NCBI GenBank assembly: GCA_964601355.1
Contig: CAZRNB010000006.1
Span: forward strand, 1 to 44,227
Reading direction: 5' to 3'
Length of the DNA stretch: 44,227 bases
From: CAZRNB01 sp964601355
GTDB lineage: Bacteria; Planctomycetota; Phycisphaerae; Sedimentisphaerales; Anaerobacaceae
Part shown: piece after piece, positions 22,646-31,546 of the stretch
How the letters are laid out: every line of letters starts with the position of its first letter
How positions within the stretch are numbered: the first letter of the stretch is position 1
Notes under the pieces: generated by a model
Database searches by the model: none
The model's input: only the letters and a program-made list of their open reading frames with translations
Told to the model about the DNA's origin: nothing
Program-made: the position numbers and the translations under genes

Positions 22646-24988
22646 ATGAACTTAGTCAAATGGTTAAGAAAAAACAGGACAAAAGTTATGGCCGTCGTGG
22701 TCGTCGGCACATTGGTCGGCTTTATCGGAGGAAGTGCATTAACCTATCTGCTTAGTCCGTCAAGATCACTTGGATATAAGGCCGTAGCATATTTCGGTGA
22801 TAACAAGAAAATAAAAAACTCCGATTTATCTTTGGCACACACGGAGCTTGAAATTCTGAGTCTTCTGGGGGCAGATGACCTGCTGAAGGCGCAGGATTTG
22901 CGAGGCTTTCTGTTGGCGGAGCTTTTATTTTCGGAAGGCAGACCTTCAGCAATGTTAATCAATCAGCTAAGACAGGCAATAAGGTCAAGCCGATTAAACG
23001 TCAGTGATAAGCAAATCAATGACATTTATAAACGTACTGCGCCGAGCCATATATATTGGCTGCTGCTGAAAAATGAGGCACAATCGGCGGGTATAAACGT
23101 AACAAATACTGAAGTCGGTGAGCTGCTTGGAAGAACAATTCCACAACTGTTCGAGGGCCAGACATATACACAGCGAATTAAGATTCTAATTGATCGATAC
23201 GGCATTCCGGAGGATCAGCTATTGAGTACGTTCGGCAAATTGCTGGTAGTATTGCAGTACGCACATTTAGCTTGTTCGGATGAGGATGTCACTGTATCGC
23301 AGGTTATGCGGCTGGCCAGTTGTGAAAGCGAAACAATCAATGTGGAATTTGTAAAATTTGATTCCGCTGTGTTCGCAGATACCCTAAAACAGCCGAGCGA
23401 AGAATCAAACCTGCTCGAACAATTCAATAAATACAAAGAAATCTTCGCCGGTGACGTCAGCGAAGAGAACCCTTATGGATTCGGATATAAACTTCCCGAC
23501 CGAGCTCAGCTTGAATATATAGCTGTTAAGCTCGATAACGTCTCGTCGATAGTGGCGCCGCCTACCGCCCAGGAGACGGAAGATTACTACAGAAAACATC
23601 AAAACCAATTCAAGGAATCCATCCCGCAAGACCCGAATGATCCAAATTCACTTTTAGTCGAACAAGCCAAGAAGTATGCTGAAGTGGCCAGCTCCATTTC
23701 CAAGCAGCTTTTACGCGACAAAATAAATTCAAAGGCGGAGAGCATCCTCCAGGAAGCAAAGATGCTGACTGAGGCAGGTTCGCAGGATACAGAATCTGAA
23801 AAGAAAGACGCTGAGCAGCCAAAGTCCGCCGCAGGTGGAGGCGAGGATTATCAAACCGCTGCCAAGAAACTGGCGGAAAAATACAAAATCAAAATCTACG
23901 CAGGACAAACCGGGCACCTCAGCGGGGCCGATATGGATGCCGACGAATACATGAGGAGAATGTACATGATGGGCCAGGGACGAAATCCCGTGAGGCTGCG
24001 CCAGATCGTTTTCTCGGTCGATGAACTGCAGACAGATCCGAATGTCAGCCCAGCGTTTTTAGATTGGCAAAGGCCAAAAGTGCTTGAAAACATCGGACCG
24101 GTGAGAGACCTGTTAGCGGAAATCATGCTGCTGGTACGAGTGACTAAGGCCCAGAAAACCTCGGCTCCGGAGAGCATTGACTCGATACTCGATACGAGAT
24201 CCTTGATGCTCGATGATGATCGGGATTCGAGTATCGAGCATCCGGTATCCGCCGAAAGGCGTCCTGTGGAGAGAACGGTAAAACAAGAGGTGGCGGATGA
24301 CTTAAAGAAGCTCGCGGTAATTAATAATGGATTGGTTAAGAGTAAAGCTGAAGAGTTTATCGCCATGGCGGAAAAGGATGGCTGGGAAAGCACGCTTGAT
24401 AAGTTTAACAAGCTGTATCCCCGACCCGGTCGGGGGGAACAGCCTTCGGCGAATTCGGCTGCGGCTGAACCGAATCAGAATGAAAGCGACCCAAATTCTG
24501 TTGTCCTTAGCAGTGACACTGCGAAGGACGAAGTTTTCAAGGTTGAAAGTTTGAGCAATTTGCGGAGACTCCCCAGGAAAACACGGGCGATATTGGAGAC
24601 CCAAAGCGAAGGCGGCATGGGAGAGCAGATGTACGTCCAGGAAGTTCAAAAATGGTTGTCCGCCAGTGGCGTTGAAATTCAGGGCCGATTCGTAGATCAG
24701 CTTTATTCGCTCGTGCCAAAGGGCAGCAGCGTTGCCGAAGGTCTCCCTCTGCTTATGGAATTTAAACCGGAGATGAGTTTTTATGTTATCAAGGATATTT
24801 TGGTTAAACGCCTTGGTCTGGCAGAATATGAAAAACTTAGAGCAGCAAAATTTTTCAGAGAAGACCAGATTCAATCCCAATCTATGGCGCCGGTGCATTT
24901 TAATCCTGAAAATATATTAAAACGTATGAAATTCCGGCGGGCAAATCAGCAGAATGAAACAAAGGCGGAATCGGAGGGTGCATCATAA
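22646..24988 (+). CDS. Membrane-anchored SurA/PpiD-like periplasmic folding protein
   Basis: A 780-residue protein with a short cytoplasmic tail, one membrane helix (about 14-36) and a large extracytoplasmic part. The helical LLLKNEAQSAGINVTNTEVG and LLSTFGKLLVVLQY regions and the EDYYRKHQNQFKES stretch match the SurA-N/PpiD chaperone layout. A recognisable rotamase (PPIase) domain is missing, so a chaperone role is more likely than isomerase. The region 370-640 is low complexity. Residues about 512-545 (including SILDTRSLMLDDDRDSS) are encoded by dispersed repeats inserted in frame, and YPRPGRGEQP (about 591-600) is also encoded by a palindrome. It overlaps the next gene by one base. Confidence 0.75.
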   Translation: MNLVKWLRKNRTKVMAVVVVGTLVGFIGGSALTYLLSPSRSLGYKAVAYFGDNKKIKNSDLSLAHTELEILSLLGADDLLKAQDLRGFLLAELLFSEGRPSAMLINQLRQAIRSSRLNVSDKQINDIYKRTAPSHIYWLLLKNEAQSAGINVTNTEVGELLGRTIPQLFEGQTYTQRIKILIDRYGIPEDQLLSTFGKLLVVLQYAHLACSDEDVTVSQVMRLASCESETINVEFVKFDSAVFADTLKQPSEESNLLEQFNKYKEIFAGDVSEENPYGFGYKLPDRAQLEYIAVKLDNVSSIVAPPTAQETEDYYRKHQNQFKESIPQDPNDPNSLLVEQAKKYAEVASSISKQLLRDKINSKAESILQEAKMLTEAGSQDTESEKKDAEQPKSAAGGGEDYQTAAKKLAEKYKIKIYAGQTGHLSGADMDADEYMRRMYMMGQGRNPVRLRQIVFSVDELQTDPNVSPAFLDWQRPKVLENIGPVRDLLAEIMLLVRVTKAQKTSAPESIDSILDTRSLMLDDDRDSSIEHPVSAERRPVERTVKQEVADDLKKLAVINNGLVKSKAEEFIAMAEKDGWESTLDKFNKLYPRPGRGEQPSANSAAAEPNQNESDPNSVVLSSDTAKDEVFKVESLSNLRRLPRKTRAILETQSEGGMGEQMYVQEVQKWLSASGVEIQGRFVDQLYSLVPKGSSVAEGLPLLMEFKPEMSFYVIKDILVKRLGLAEYEKLRAAKFFREDQIQSQSMAPVHFNPENILKRMKFRRANQQNETKAESEGAS
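24182..24273. repeat. Dispersed repeat inserted in frame in a coding sequence
   Basis: TCGATACTCGAT ... ATTCGAGTATCGAG form inverted arms of the GATACTCGA family. They are followed by GCATCCGGTATCCGCC and then by AAGGCGTCCTGTGGAGAG (24256-24273), an exact match to the intergenic copy at 2357-2374. The insert keeps the reading frame of the SurA/PpiD-like gene. Confidence 0.8.
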
Positions 24989-25452
24989 TGGCGCATCGTT
25001 CAGGGGCAACCAATGTTTTATATATGATACTTGTCGGAATCGCAGCCTGGCTTGTGCCGGGAGGGGGCCATTATATTCTCAAAGAGAAAAAACGCTCTAT
25101 AATTATATTTATAGCCATTGTCCTGACTTTTTTGATCGGAATATATGTAGGCTCAATCGGCGTAATCAACAAGGTCGATGCAAAAGCCTGGTATCTGGCT
25201 CAAATTATGAACTCTCCGTTTGTAGAGATTTTAGGGCAGATCACTAAAGCCTCGCCGGATAAGTATCGTGTTTTCGGAAGGCCGAACGAAATCGGACAGT
25301 ATTATACGAGCATTGCCGGTCTGCTTAACCTTTTGTGCATCGTCAATGCCGTTTATATTGCTCATCTTCGTGGCGGAGAACCCCGCAATAAACCTGTCCC
25401 TTCGACAAGCTCAGGGCGGGCTCTGAGCAAAGGCGAAGGATCGCGGGGCTAA
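24988..25452 (+). CDS. Small membrane protein, DUF6677-like
   Basis: A 154-residue protein with three predicted helices: about 9-26 (LYMILVGIAAWLVPGGGHY), 35-58 and 105-122. The AWLVPGGGHYILKEKKRS motif is that of small planctomycete membrane proteins I place with DUF6677. The last 18 residues (VPSTSSGRALSKGEGSRG) are translated from a dispersed repeat, and the stop codon TAA is part of the repeat CTAAATA edge, so the native C-terminus has been replaced. It is coupled to the upstream gene by an ATAATG overlap. Function unknown. Confidence 0.7.
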   Translation: MAHRSGATNVLYMILVGIAAWLVPGGGHYILKEKKRSIIIFIAIVLTFLIGIYVGSIGVINKVDAKAWYLAQIMNSPFVEILGQITKASPDKYRVFGRPNEIGQYYTSIAGLLNLLCIVNAVYIAHLRGGEPRNKPVPSTSSGRALSKGEGSRG

Positions 25453-25484
25453 ATATTTAGCCCCCAAATTTATTTGGGGGTTTT
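25381..25484. repeat. Two head-to-head TTTAGC-family elements with a nested CCTTCGACAAGCTCAGG repeat
   Basis: CCCCGC (25381) ... GCGGGG-CTAAAT (25443-25453) enclose CCCTTCGACAAGCTCAGGG and GCTCTGAGC...GGCGAAGG. A second element, ATTTAG-CCCCCAAA (25455-25468), loop, TTTGGGGG-TTTT (25473-25484), abuts in the opposite orientation. The junction GGGGCTAAAT-ATTTAGCCCC (25445-25464) is a perfect palindrome. The second hairpin plus TTTT can act as a terminator. The nested part recurs near 44116-44142. Confidence 0.8.
25461..25484 (+). terminator. Hairpin terminator formed by a TTTAGC-family element
   Basis: CCCCCAAA, loop TTTA, TTTGGGGG and four Ts, just after the DUF6677-like gene. An alternative pairing with the upstream element is possible. 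Confidence 0.65.
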
Positions 25485-25499
25485 ACTACTGGAGCTTAA

Positions 25500-25751
25500 A
25501 TGTCGCTAATGCCTTTTATTATAATGGCCAGTTTCACGGCACCTGAAAATATCGGGACGGATCCGAAATCTATGCTGTGGCTGCTGCCGTTGACGGCAGC
25601 GATAGCCATAGTTTATAAAGCTACAAAGGAGCCGACGATTAAAGCCGGCTCTTTTATAAAAGAAGCGGTGATCTTGTCCGGCTCCATTATTGTGTTCATT
25701 ATTATAATCGCAGTATCCTTATTTGCTTTGGTGTGGCTGATCACAGAGTAA
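25500..25751 (+). CDS. Small hypothetical membrane protein
   Basis: An 83-residue protein with two strongly hydrophobic helices (about 25-40, LWLLPLTAAIAIVY, and 55-80, AVILSGSIIVFIIIIAVSLF) joined by a charged loop KATKEPTIKAGSFIKEA. GGAG five bases before the ATG supports translation. It follows the DUF6677-like gene across a hairpin and may belong to the same transcript. No family recognised. Confidence 0.65.
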   Translation: MSLMPFIIMASFTAPENIGTDPKSMLWLLPLTAAIAIVYKATKEPTIKAGSFIKEAVILSGSIIVFIIIIAVSLFALVWLITE

Positions 25752-25830
25752 TTGTTTCTCAATTCTTAATGCTCGGTGCTCACTCCGTTGCAGGCTGCTA
25801 TATACCTCGCAGTGCATCAAGCTGATAAGA

Positions 25831-26535
25831 TCAGGAATCGAGGCCATGTCTCTCAAGGACGCCTAATTCAACCAGGGCTTTAAAAGCGGCTTTCTGCTCC
25901 GCCTCTTTCTTGTTTGTTCCCCATGCGCTCGGAAAGTGACGTCCTGCTATTAGTACCTCAGACTCAAAACACTTGTCGTGGTCGGGCCCCTTTTCATCAA
26001 GCAATAAATAAGCGGGCGTGGCATTGTAATGTTCCTGGGAGTATTGCTGCAACAGAGACTTGTAATTGCCCTGGGCATATTCGTTGTCGGCCTGCTCGAT
26101 CAGCGGATTAAAAATCCTCAATATAAAGTCTCGAGCGGCGTCAAACCCGCCGTCAAGGTAAATTGCCGCGATAACGGCTTCCAGCACGGCGGCAGCGAGA
26201 GACTTGGATAACGCTCTGCTGGAGGCCATGCTTTTTCCAACTTTCAGGATTTTTTGCAGCCCCATCTGCCCTGCGACCTGAGCGCACGTCTCGCGGGATA
26301 CGAGCATACTTTTAAGCTTGGTTAATTCTCCCTCTAACCGGCCGGAGAAACGCTCGAAAAGGGCCTGACAAATAACGGCGCCCAAAACAGCGTCGCCGAA
26401 AAACTCTAACCTTTCATTGCTTAAAAGCCGATCATCGACGGCGGAGGAGTGAGTGAACGCCTTTGTTAAAAGTGATGTATCGTTAAATTTATAACCTATT
26501 ATCTGCTCAGTTTGCTGCAGAGTCTCTTTATCCAT
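25831..26535 (-). CDS. rnc: Ribonuclease III
   Basis: A 234-residue double-strand RNA endonuclease for rRNA and mRNA processing. The N-terminal RNase III domain carries the signature NERLEFFGDAV (residues 40-50). The second acidic site is SLAAAVLEAVIAAIYLDGG (about 111-129): the Glu is kept, but the position three before it, usually Asp (sometimes Asn), is Ala. The C-terminal dsRNA-binding domain follows (about 160-228, NYKSLLQQYSQEHYNATPAY and WGTNKKEAEQKAAFKAL). Length is normal. AGGA nine bases upstream supports the ATG. Neighbour genes give no hint of a special role. Confidence 0.93.
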   Translation of the reverse strand: MDKETLQQTEQIIGYKFNDTSLLTKAFTHSSAVDDRLLSNERLEFFGDAVLGAVICQALFERFSGRLEGELTKLKSMLVSRETCAQVAGQMGLQKILKVGKSMASSRALSKSLAAAVLEAVIAAIYLDGGFDAARDFILRIFNPLIEQADNEYAQGNYKSLLQQYSQEHYNATPAYLLLDEKGPDHDKCFESEVLIAGRHFPSAWGTNKKEAEQKAAFKALVELGVLERHGLDS

Positions 26536-26693
26536 TTAATTCGGTCCTAATTTTGTAATTCACCGCGAGCAGATTACGAACATCGCTACCAGTGTCAGCT
26601 CAAGCGAATGGTCTCATTAGTGATATTCGTAGCCGGCTCACCCAAAAACATATTATCACCTACCAAAAAATGAATCGGTTGTCAAGTTCTACC

Positions 26694-26733
26694 GATACTC
26701 GACGGGTATTGAGTATCCAGTATCGAGCATCGA
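26694..26733. repeat. GATACTCGA-type repeat
   Basis: GATACTCGACGGGTATTGAG followed by TATCCAGTATCGAGCATCGA. Shares GTATCGAGCATC with the in-frame insert at 24231-24242. It sits just beyond the stop of the STAS gene and its arms could form a hairpin. Confidence 0.6.
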
Positions 26734-26738
26734 ACAGA

Positions 26739-27074
26739 CTATCCTACCATTTGTAAGCTGGCCAAGGCGACAAACTTATCGTCTGTAATTTCAAAAATAC
26801 CGTCAAGGCCGGTTACAGTAAAAATGCCCTTTGTGGCAGCAGCCACGCTGCACAAGACAAGCCTGTGTCCGCAATCACCGAGGAGCTTGCGCAACTTCAG
26901 CAGTTTTGAGAGACTTGAAGAAGTCACAATGTCAACGCTGTCAAAGTCAACTACTACGTCACAATCCCCCCTGTCACGAACCATTTCGGTAATCGTTTTA
27001 AGCTCATCGCCCATTTCGGGCTCAGGGGGCAGGTCCACAAGAATAATGTCTTCCGACCAGTTTTGAATCCCCAT
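26739..27074 (-). CDS. STAS-domain protein (anti-anti-sigma-like)
   Basis: A 111-residue single-domain STAS protein. After strands VDLPPEP comes VVVDFDSVDIVTSSSLSKLL, the position where anti-sigma antagonists carry the phosphorylated Ser (here Ser52-54). The usual D-S-S-G is replaced by T-S-S-S. It probably binds a switch kinase or another partner in a regulatory switch; no kinase or sigma factor lies next to it. AAGGAGA nine bases upstream fits the ATG. Confidence 0.85.
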   Translation of the reverse strand: MGIQNWSEDIILVDLPPEPEMGDELKTITEMVRDRGDCDVVVDFDSVDIVTSSSLSKLLKLRKLLGDCGHRLVLCSVAAATKGIFTVTGLDGIFEITDDKFVALASLQMVG

Positions 27075-27414
27075 TTTGAATCTCCTTTTTTTAACTATAA
27101 GCTTCAGAGATTATCAAATGTTGTATCGGCATAAGTGCCTGTGCGGTTAAGTAAAAAACGATATAGCAATATCTGTATATGTGGAAAACCCGCCCCCCTG
27201 CGAGTCGATGAGTCTCCTTCATAGAAGAAACCACAGCGGACGATAGAGGACTATATATTTACCCTGCTATATAGACCTATAAAATCCGCTTTTCAGCATT
27301 ATTAAGCCTGTCTTAAACGTAAAATCTGAAAGGAGTGAGAAATTTTTCAAATTTTATGTGCGCTGGGATGAACAAGCCGAACTTTATAATTTTCAATTGC
27401 TTTTCAGAATGGAC
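27075..27414. other. 340-base gap with no gene found
   Basis: Holds the short leader of the STAS gene on the minus strand and otherwise AT-rich sequence with a short CCCGCCCCCC patch near 27190. No promoter of good quality, no RNA gene and no open frame with a ribosome site was seen. Confidence 0.5.
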
Positions 27415-29166
27415 CTATCTAAGCCTGTCCAAAAGCTTAATGAAATTTTTTTTTGGCTTGTATTTGACTTTTAGAGAAGATACATACTCTGCAAAGTCTT
27501 TTTCCTGATTAAGGTTTTTCATAAGCTCTCCAATCTTCTTAATAAGCCGGGTCGCTTCTATATATGCACTATTTTTGGTTTGTCCGACAATCGGGTCGAT
27601 TCGGGACTGATAAACACCAATAGAATCGACCGGATGCTCTTTTTCTCGCAGTTTTGCCAATTCCAACCAAAGGTGCTCACTACATCCACCCTTCTTAGCC
27701 TCCTGCCAGGCGGATTCTTCCTGCTTTTCCCAGATAAATATCTCCACAAGTGTCGAATGGTCCCGCTTGTTAAACCAATATCTATTCATTGGAAGGGTAC
27801 CTTTTTGACTCTCTGTAATTACTGCTCTGATATGACCAAGAGCCTGCTGTCGCCATTTTGGCCATTCCCCAGTCCGATCCGCATGTACCTTAAGTACTTT
27901 ATATTCTTCAAGACCAGGTCGTTCAATAAAATTTGCCCAGATAAGCTGCATCGCATCACTGTGGCGTTTTCGGCGATGATATTCATTAGCCAAAAATTCT
28001 CTCAATCGGCTATCGGTATTTTTTGGAAAGGCCTGCAATCCTTTCTCAGCCCATTCAAGAGCTTTGTCCGACTCCCCGGCATCTTTATAAACCTGGGCAA
28101 TCTCAAGGAAGTGATATGCGATAGAAAGGTCTTTGCTTTTGATTTCTACAAGGGCTTCAATATTATCGTTAACAAGGGCAAGTGACTCCATAATCGAGGT
28201 CAGCCGATACCTCTGGTGGTCGTAACCTCTTTCCATCTGGCCCGGTGTAAGCGAGGGAATCTTTTTCCATTTAGCTTCGGCTAACTTGCGATAGACAGCC
28301 AAACCTTTTTCGCCAAGCACATCAGCATAGGTTTCCGCTGCTTGGGAAAAAGTATCCCAATCTGTGGTCAATTCCCATTCAAACAGCCGTTCGGCCAGAG
28401 CTTCAGGATTGGGCTTGGCTTTTTCACATGCTTTATGATGAATTTCCTGCAAACGCTCAAAAATGTCACCCATATATCCATCTGAATCATCCATATCGCC
28501 CAGGGCTTTCTCTGCGCGGACTAAGGCACATTCTGCCAGCTCAATGACCTCATTAGCATATCCCTCAGATAGAAGCTCTTCTAAAGAATCTACCGCTTCC
28601 TGCACCCCTTTTGAAAAGTCGTGAGCCGAATAATAATCGACAAAACCCCGTGTATTGGTGGCTTGAGTAATCAGTTTTCGGAAGGCCTTGATGTTAGGCC
28701 CTTTTTGTTGATAGCGAGCGGCTTTTATCATTAAACGTCTGAGCAGATTGTTATCGTTCATCATCTGCTCAATTATTATCTCAACAAGCGTATCCGTCTT
28801 TTGTTCAGATAGATACTTGCGTATATCATCTACTGTAATTTCCGGCTCAGAAACCTCTCCCTCTTTCTTGGAAGGCTTTCTCTGTTGTGGCGATTTAACT
28901 CCACCCTCAAGATACGTAAGGCCTACGGCTACACAATGTTTGCAGAATACGCCAGCGTCTCCCATAGGACAATCGCATGAGCCGTCAAGTTCACCGTCTT
29001 CCAGTCGTAGTTTAACTTTATAGTCGCGTGTACCGCTAACTTTACCAATAACCACGTTTTTATCTTCAAGCAGTGAAAGCACATTTCCACGCTGATGATA
29101 ATCCACACCTCTTTGCCAGGAACGGCTGTCGCTCAATTCCTTAAGTTGAGCTTTTGTTATCTTCAT
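27415..29166 (-). CDS. SWIM zinc-finger protein with long helical repeat region
   Basis: A 583-residue cytoplasmic protein. The SWIM motif lies at about residues 63-83 (CDCPMGDAGVFCKHCVAVGL, a C-x-C-x(n)-C-x-H-C arrangement) after a strand-rich start (SRSWQRGVDYHQRGNV). A charged linker with basic KPSKKEGE leads into a long helical part (about 125-583) that looks TPR-like: ALEWAEKGLQAFPKNTDSRL and YHFLEIAQVYKDAGESDKA. I associate this layout with SWIM/DUF6880-type proteins, sometimes near helicases, but no helicase is adjacent. Probably binds nucleic acid or protein; the job is unknown. Confidence 0.85.
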   Translation of the reverse strand: MKITKAQLKELSDSRSWQRGVDYHQRGNVLSLLEDKNVVIGKVSGTRDYKVKLRLEDGELDGSCDCPMGDAGVFCKHCVAVGLTYLEGGVKSPQQRKPSKKEGEVSEPEITVDDIRKYLSEQKTDTLVEIIIEQMMNDNNLLRRLMIKAARYQQKGPNIKAFRKLITQATNTRGFVDYYSAHDFSKGVQEAVDSLEELLSEGYANEVIELAECALVRAEKALGDMDDSDGYMGDIFERLQEIHHKACEKAKPNPEALAERLFEWELTTDWDTFSQAAETYADVLGEKGLAVYRKLAEAKWKKIPSLTPGQMERGYDHQRYRLTSIMESLALVNDNIEALVEIKSKDLSIAYHFLEIAQVYKDAGESDKALEWAEKGLQAFPKNTDSRLREFLANEYHRRKRHSDAMQLIWANFIERPGLEEYKVLKVHADRTGEWPKWRQQALGHIRAVITESQKGTLPMNRYWFNKRDHSTLVEIFIWEKQEESAWQEAKKGGCSEHLWLELAKLREKEHPVDSIGVYQSRIDPIVGQTKNSAYIEATRLIKKIGELMKNLNQEKDFAEYVSSLKVKYKPKKNFIKLLDRLR

Positions 29167-29209
29167 TTTGGTTTCTCTTTCTTATTAGTTGAGACATTGG
29201 AGTTTATTT

Positions 29210-30739
29210 TTATAGCTTTCTGTCTAATTTCCGGTAGCTTATGGCTTCTGCGACGTGTTCGGGGTGGATATTCTCTTTGCCGGCCAAGTCGGCTATAGTA
29301 CGTGCGACCTTACAGATTTTATCGTGTGCGCGGGCGGAAAGGCCGAATTCCGTCATCGCCTCCTTAAGGAGCAGCTCACAGGCGGAGTCGAGCTTACAGA
29401 ATTTCTCAATTTGTTTATGGCTCATCCTTGCGTTGGTCGTGACGTTTGAGCCGCCGAAACGATGCTGCTGAACTGCCCTTGTATTTATAACCTGAGATGC
29501 AACCGTTGCCGAATCAAGCCGGCTGGAAGTGGAACGAAGTTTGCTGAAACTTATCGCTGGGACGTCAATATGAATATCAATCCTGTCCACCAGCGGCCCG
29601 GAGATTTTTGACAGGTACCGCTCGATCTGGCCGGGCGTGCACTTGCATCTTCTTGCGTCGCTTCCGAAATAGCCGCATGGACAGGGATTCATCGCTGCAA
29701 CAAGCATAAACTGAGCAGGGAACCTGACTGTTTTTTTTGCACGCGACACGATGACGAAGCCATCTTCCAGCGGCTGACGAATCATCTCCAGAACGTGACG
29801 TGGAAACTCGACGAATTCATCGAGAAATAATATTCCAAAATGTGCCAAAGACAGTTCTCCCGGCCTGGGTGTCGGTCCGCCGCCGATTAAAGCTGGGCCG
29901 CTCGCTGAATGATGCGGCATTCGCACCGGTCGTGTCGCCAACAAAGTCCTGTCTTTACCCAAAAGGCCCACTGAGGAGTATATGCGGGTGGTTTCGAGAG
30001 ACTCCTGCAGACTCAAAGGAGGCAGGATGGTCGCTAATCTCTGAGCCAGCATGGTCTTGCCCGCCCCCGGCGGACCAATCATCATTATGTTGTGCCCTCC
30101 GGACGCAGCGATAGTTAGCGCTCGCTTAACGCTTTCCTGTCCTTTGACATCTGCGAAATCCACATCGTAATTCAATGCAACATTAAAAAGCTCATCAGTA
30201 TTGACGGTTGTCGTCTCAAGGACCAATTGCCCGGATAAAAAGCCTACCGCCTGCGCAAGTGAGCCGACACCATAGACCTCTAAGTTTTGAACAACTGCTG
30301 CTTCTTTGGTATTCTCTAAAGGGACAATCATTCGCCGAAAACCATTTGCTGCTGCGGTCATCGCCATACTTAGAACGCCGTTGACCGGCCTAACTCTGCC
30401 ATCCAAAGCCAGCTCGCCGACGATAACAAAATCTTTCATAGAAGGATTTGCCGGGATTCCCTGGCCAATGAGCATACCCATTGCAATCGGCAGGTCGAAG
30501 ACAGGACCTACTTTTTTTATATCAGCCGGTGCAAGGTTTATTAGCGATTGGGTCTTTGGATACTTATAGCCGCAGTTTACAATCGCACTTTTGACTCTCT
30601 CGGTGCTCTCTTTTACAGCGGCATCGGGCAGGCCTACGATGATGGACTTTTCAAGTCCGCCGCGAGCAACATCAACTTCGACCTCACAGATTATCCCCTC
30701 AATGCCTTCTAATGTGACACTATTCAGTCTGGCTAACAT
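29210..30739 (-). CDS. YifB/ComM-family Mg-chelatase-like AAA ATPase
   Basis: A 509-residue AAA+ ATPase. N-terminal Lon-S16-like domain (MLARLNSVTLEGIEGIICEV, VGLPDAAVKESTERVKSA), then an ATPase core with Walker A GPPGAGKTMLAQRLA (about 220), Walker B GILFLDEFVEF (about 300), sensor region AMNPCPCGYFG and a Cys cluster with RRCKC, and a C-terminal helical domain ending in VAEAISYRKLDRK. In ComM the enzyme is a hexameric helicase helping branch migration in DNA uptake. The match is over the full length; no competence genes are nearby. Confidence 0.94.
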   Translation of the reverse strand: MLARLNSVTLEGIEGIICEVEVDVARGGLEKSIIVGLPDAAVKESTERVKSAIVNCGYKYPKTQSLINLAPADIKKVGPVFDLPIAMGMLIGQGIPANPSMKDFVIVGELALDGRVRPVNGVLSMAMTAAANGFRRMIVPLENTKEAAVVQNLEVYGVGSLAQAVGFLSGQLVLETTTVNTDELFNVALNYDVDFADVKGQESVKRALTIAASGGHNIMMIGPPGAGKTMLAQRLATILPPLSLQESLETTRIYSSVGLLGKDRTLLATRPVRMPHHSASGPALIGGGPTPRPGELSLAHFGILFLDEFVEFPRHVLEMIRQPLEDGFVIVSRAKKTVRFPAQFMLVAAMNPCPCGYFGSDARRCKCTPGQIERYLSKISGPLVDRIDIHIDVPAISFSKLRSTSSRLDSATVASQVINTRAVQQHRFGGSNVTTNARMSHKQIEKFCKLDSACELLLKEAMTEFGLSARAHDKICKVARTIADLAGKENIHPEHVAEAISYRKLDRKL

Positions 30740-30812
30740 AGCTTTATCCTCATTTTTGATTGAATGAAGATTTTAATGATTGTTTAGCCCGGCTGCAAGT
30801 AATTTTACGTTC

Positions 30813-31526
30813 TCACAGTCCAAGAAATTGAATCGCCAGGCCGCAAAGAAATATGGATGCGCCTGCTAACGCGTGTGAAAAACGCTGAGCGCCGGCAAGA
30901 GGTATGAAGTTCACGCCGGCTCTGGAAAGAAGAACCAGGCCCAGCATCGTGGCAATCGTAACTGCGCCGAAGACAGTCGTGACCAATATCAGGCCAAAGA
31001 AGCTGTTCTTCGCAGCCGGGTACATCACAAGAGGAATCAAAGGTTCGCAGGGGCCGAAAACAAAGATGGCAAATAGGACCCATGGCGTAATATTAAATGT
31101 GGTTTCATCATTGTGAATGTGGGAGTGTTCATCGTAATGTTTGTGGCTATGGCTATGCGTATCAATGCCAAAGTGAGCATGGTGATGCGAATGGGGCTGG
31201 TTTCGATAAGCCCGGCGCAGACCCCATACAAAATATGCCAGGCCGAAGGCTATAAGCAGCCAAGCGGCGATATTGCCGCGGAAGGATTCTATAATCTCCA
31301 GCTTTTTGACCGCCATGCCCAGCGCTACGCCTATCAGGCCAAGGACAACGGAACTTCCTATGTGACCCAGGCCGCATAGCAGGGTTATCACCGTGGTTTT
31401 GACCGTGGACCATTTTCTCGCCCATGACATCATAATAAAGGGCACGTAATGATCGGGGCCAAACAGTGTGTGAAAAAACCCTATCGAAGCAGCAGTGATA
31501 ACCAAAACGCTTGTTTCGGCTGTCAT
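30813..31526 (-). CDS. UreH/nickel-cobalt permease-like membrane protein with His-rich loop
   Basis: A 237-residue protein of six helices. The first helix has FFHTLFGPDHYVPF, a His/Asp-His site like the HxxxxDH metal motif of NiCoT permeases and UreH-like proteins. A cytoplasmic loop at about 110-145 is very rich in His (HSHHHAHFGIDTHSHSHKHY and EHSHIH), as in metal transporters. Later FGPCEPLIPLVMYPAA repeats the GP-acid pattern. It probably moves a divalent metal (Ni, Co or Zn). It is upstream of the cupin lipoprotein on the same strand orientation, but a hairpin repeat separates them. Confidence 0.82.
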   Translation of the reverse strand: MTAETSVLVITAASIGFFHTLFGPDHYVPFIMMSWARKWSTVKTTVITLLCGLGHIGSSVVLGLIGVALGMAVKKLEIIESFRGNIAAWLLIAFGLAYFVWGLRRAYRNQPHSHHHAHFGIDTHSHSHKHYDEHSHIHNDETTFNITPWVLFAIFVFGPCEPLIPLVMYPAAKNSFFGLILVTTVFGAVTIATMLGLVLLSRAGVNFIPLAGAQRFSHALAGASIFLCGLAIQFLGL

Positions 31527-31546
31527 ACTTAATTCTCCAGAAAGTA

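Noticed and set aside
26652..26685. Minus-strand promoter for RNase III (TTGACA and GATAAT)
   Set aside because: The two boxes are 22 bases apart, too far for a normal sigma-70 promoter.
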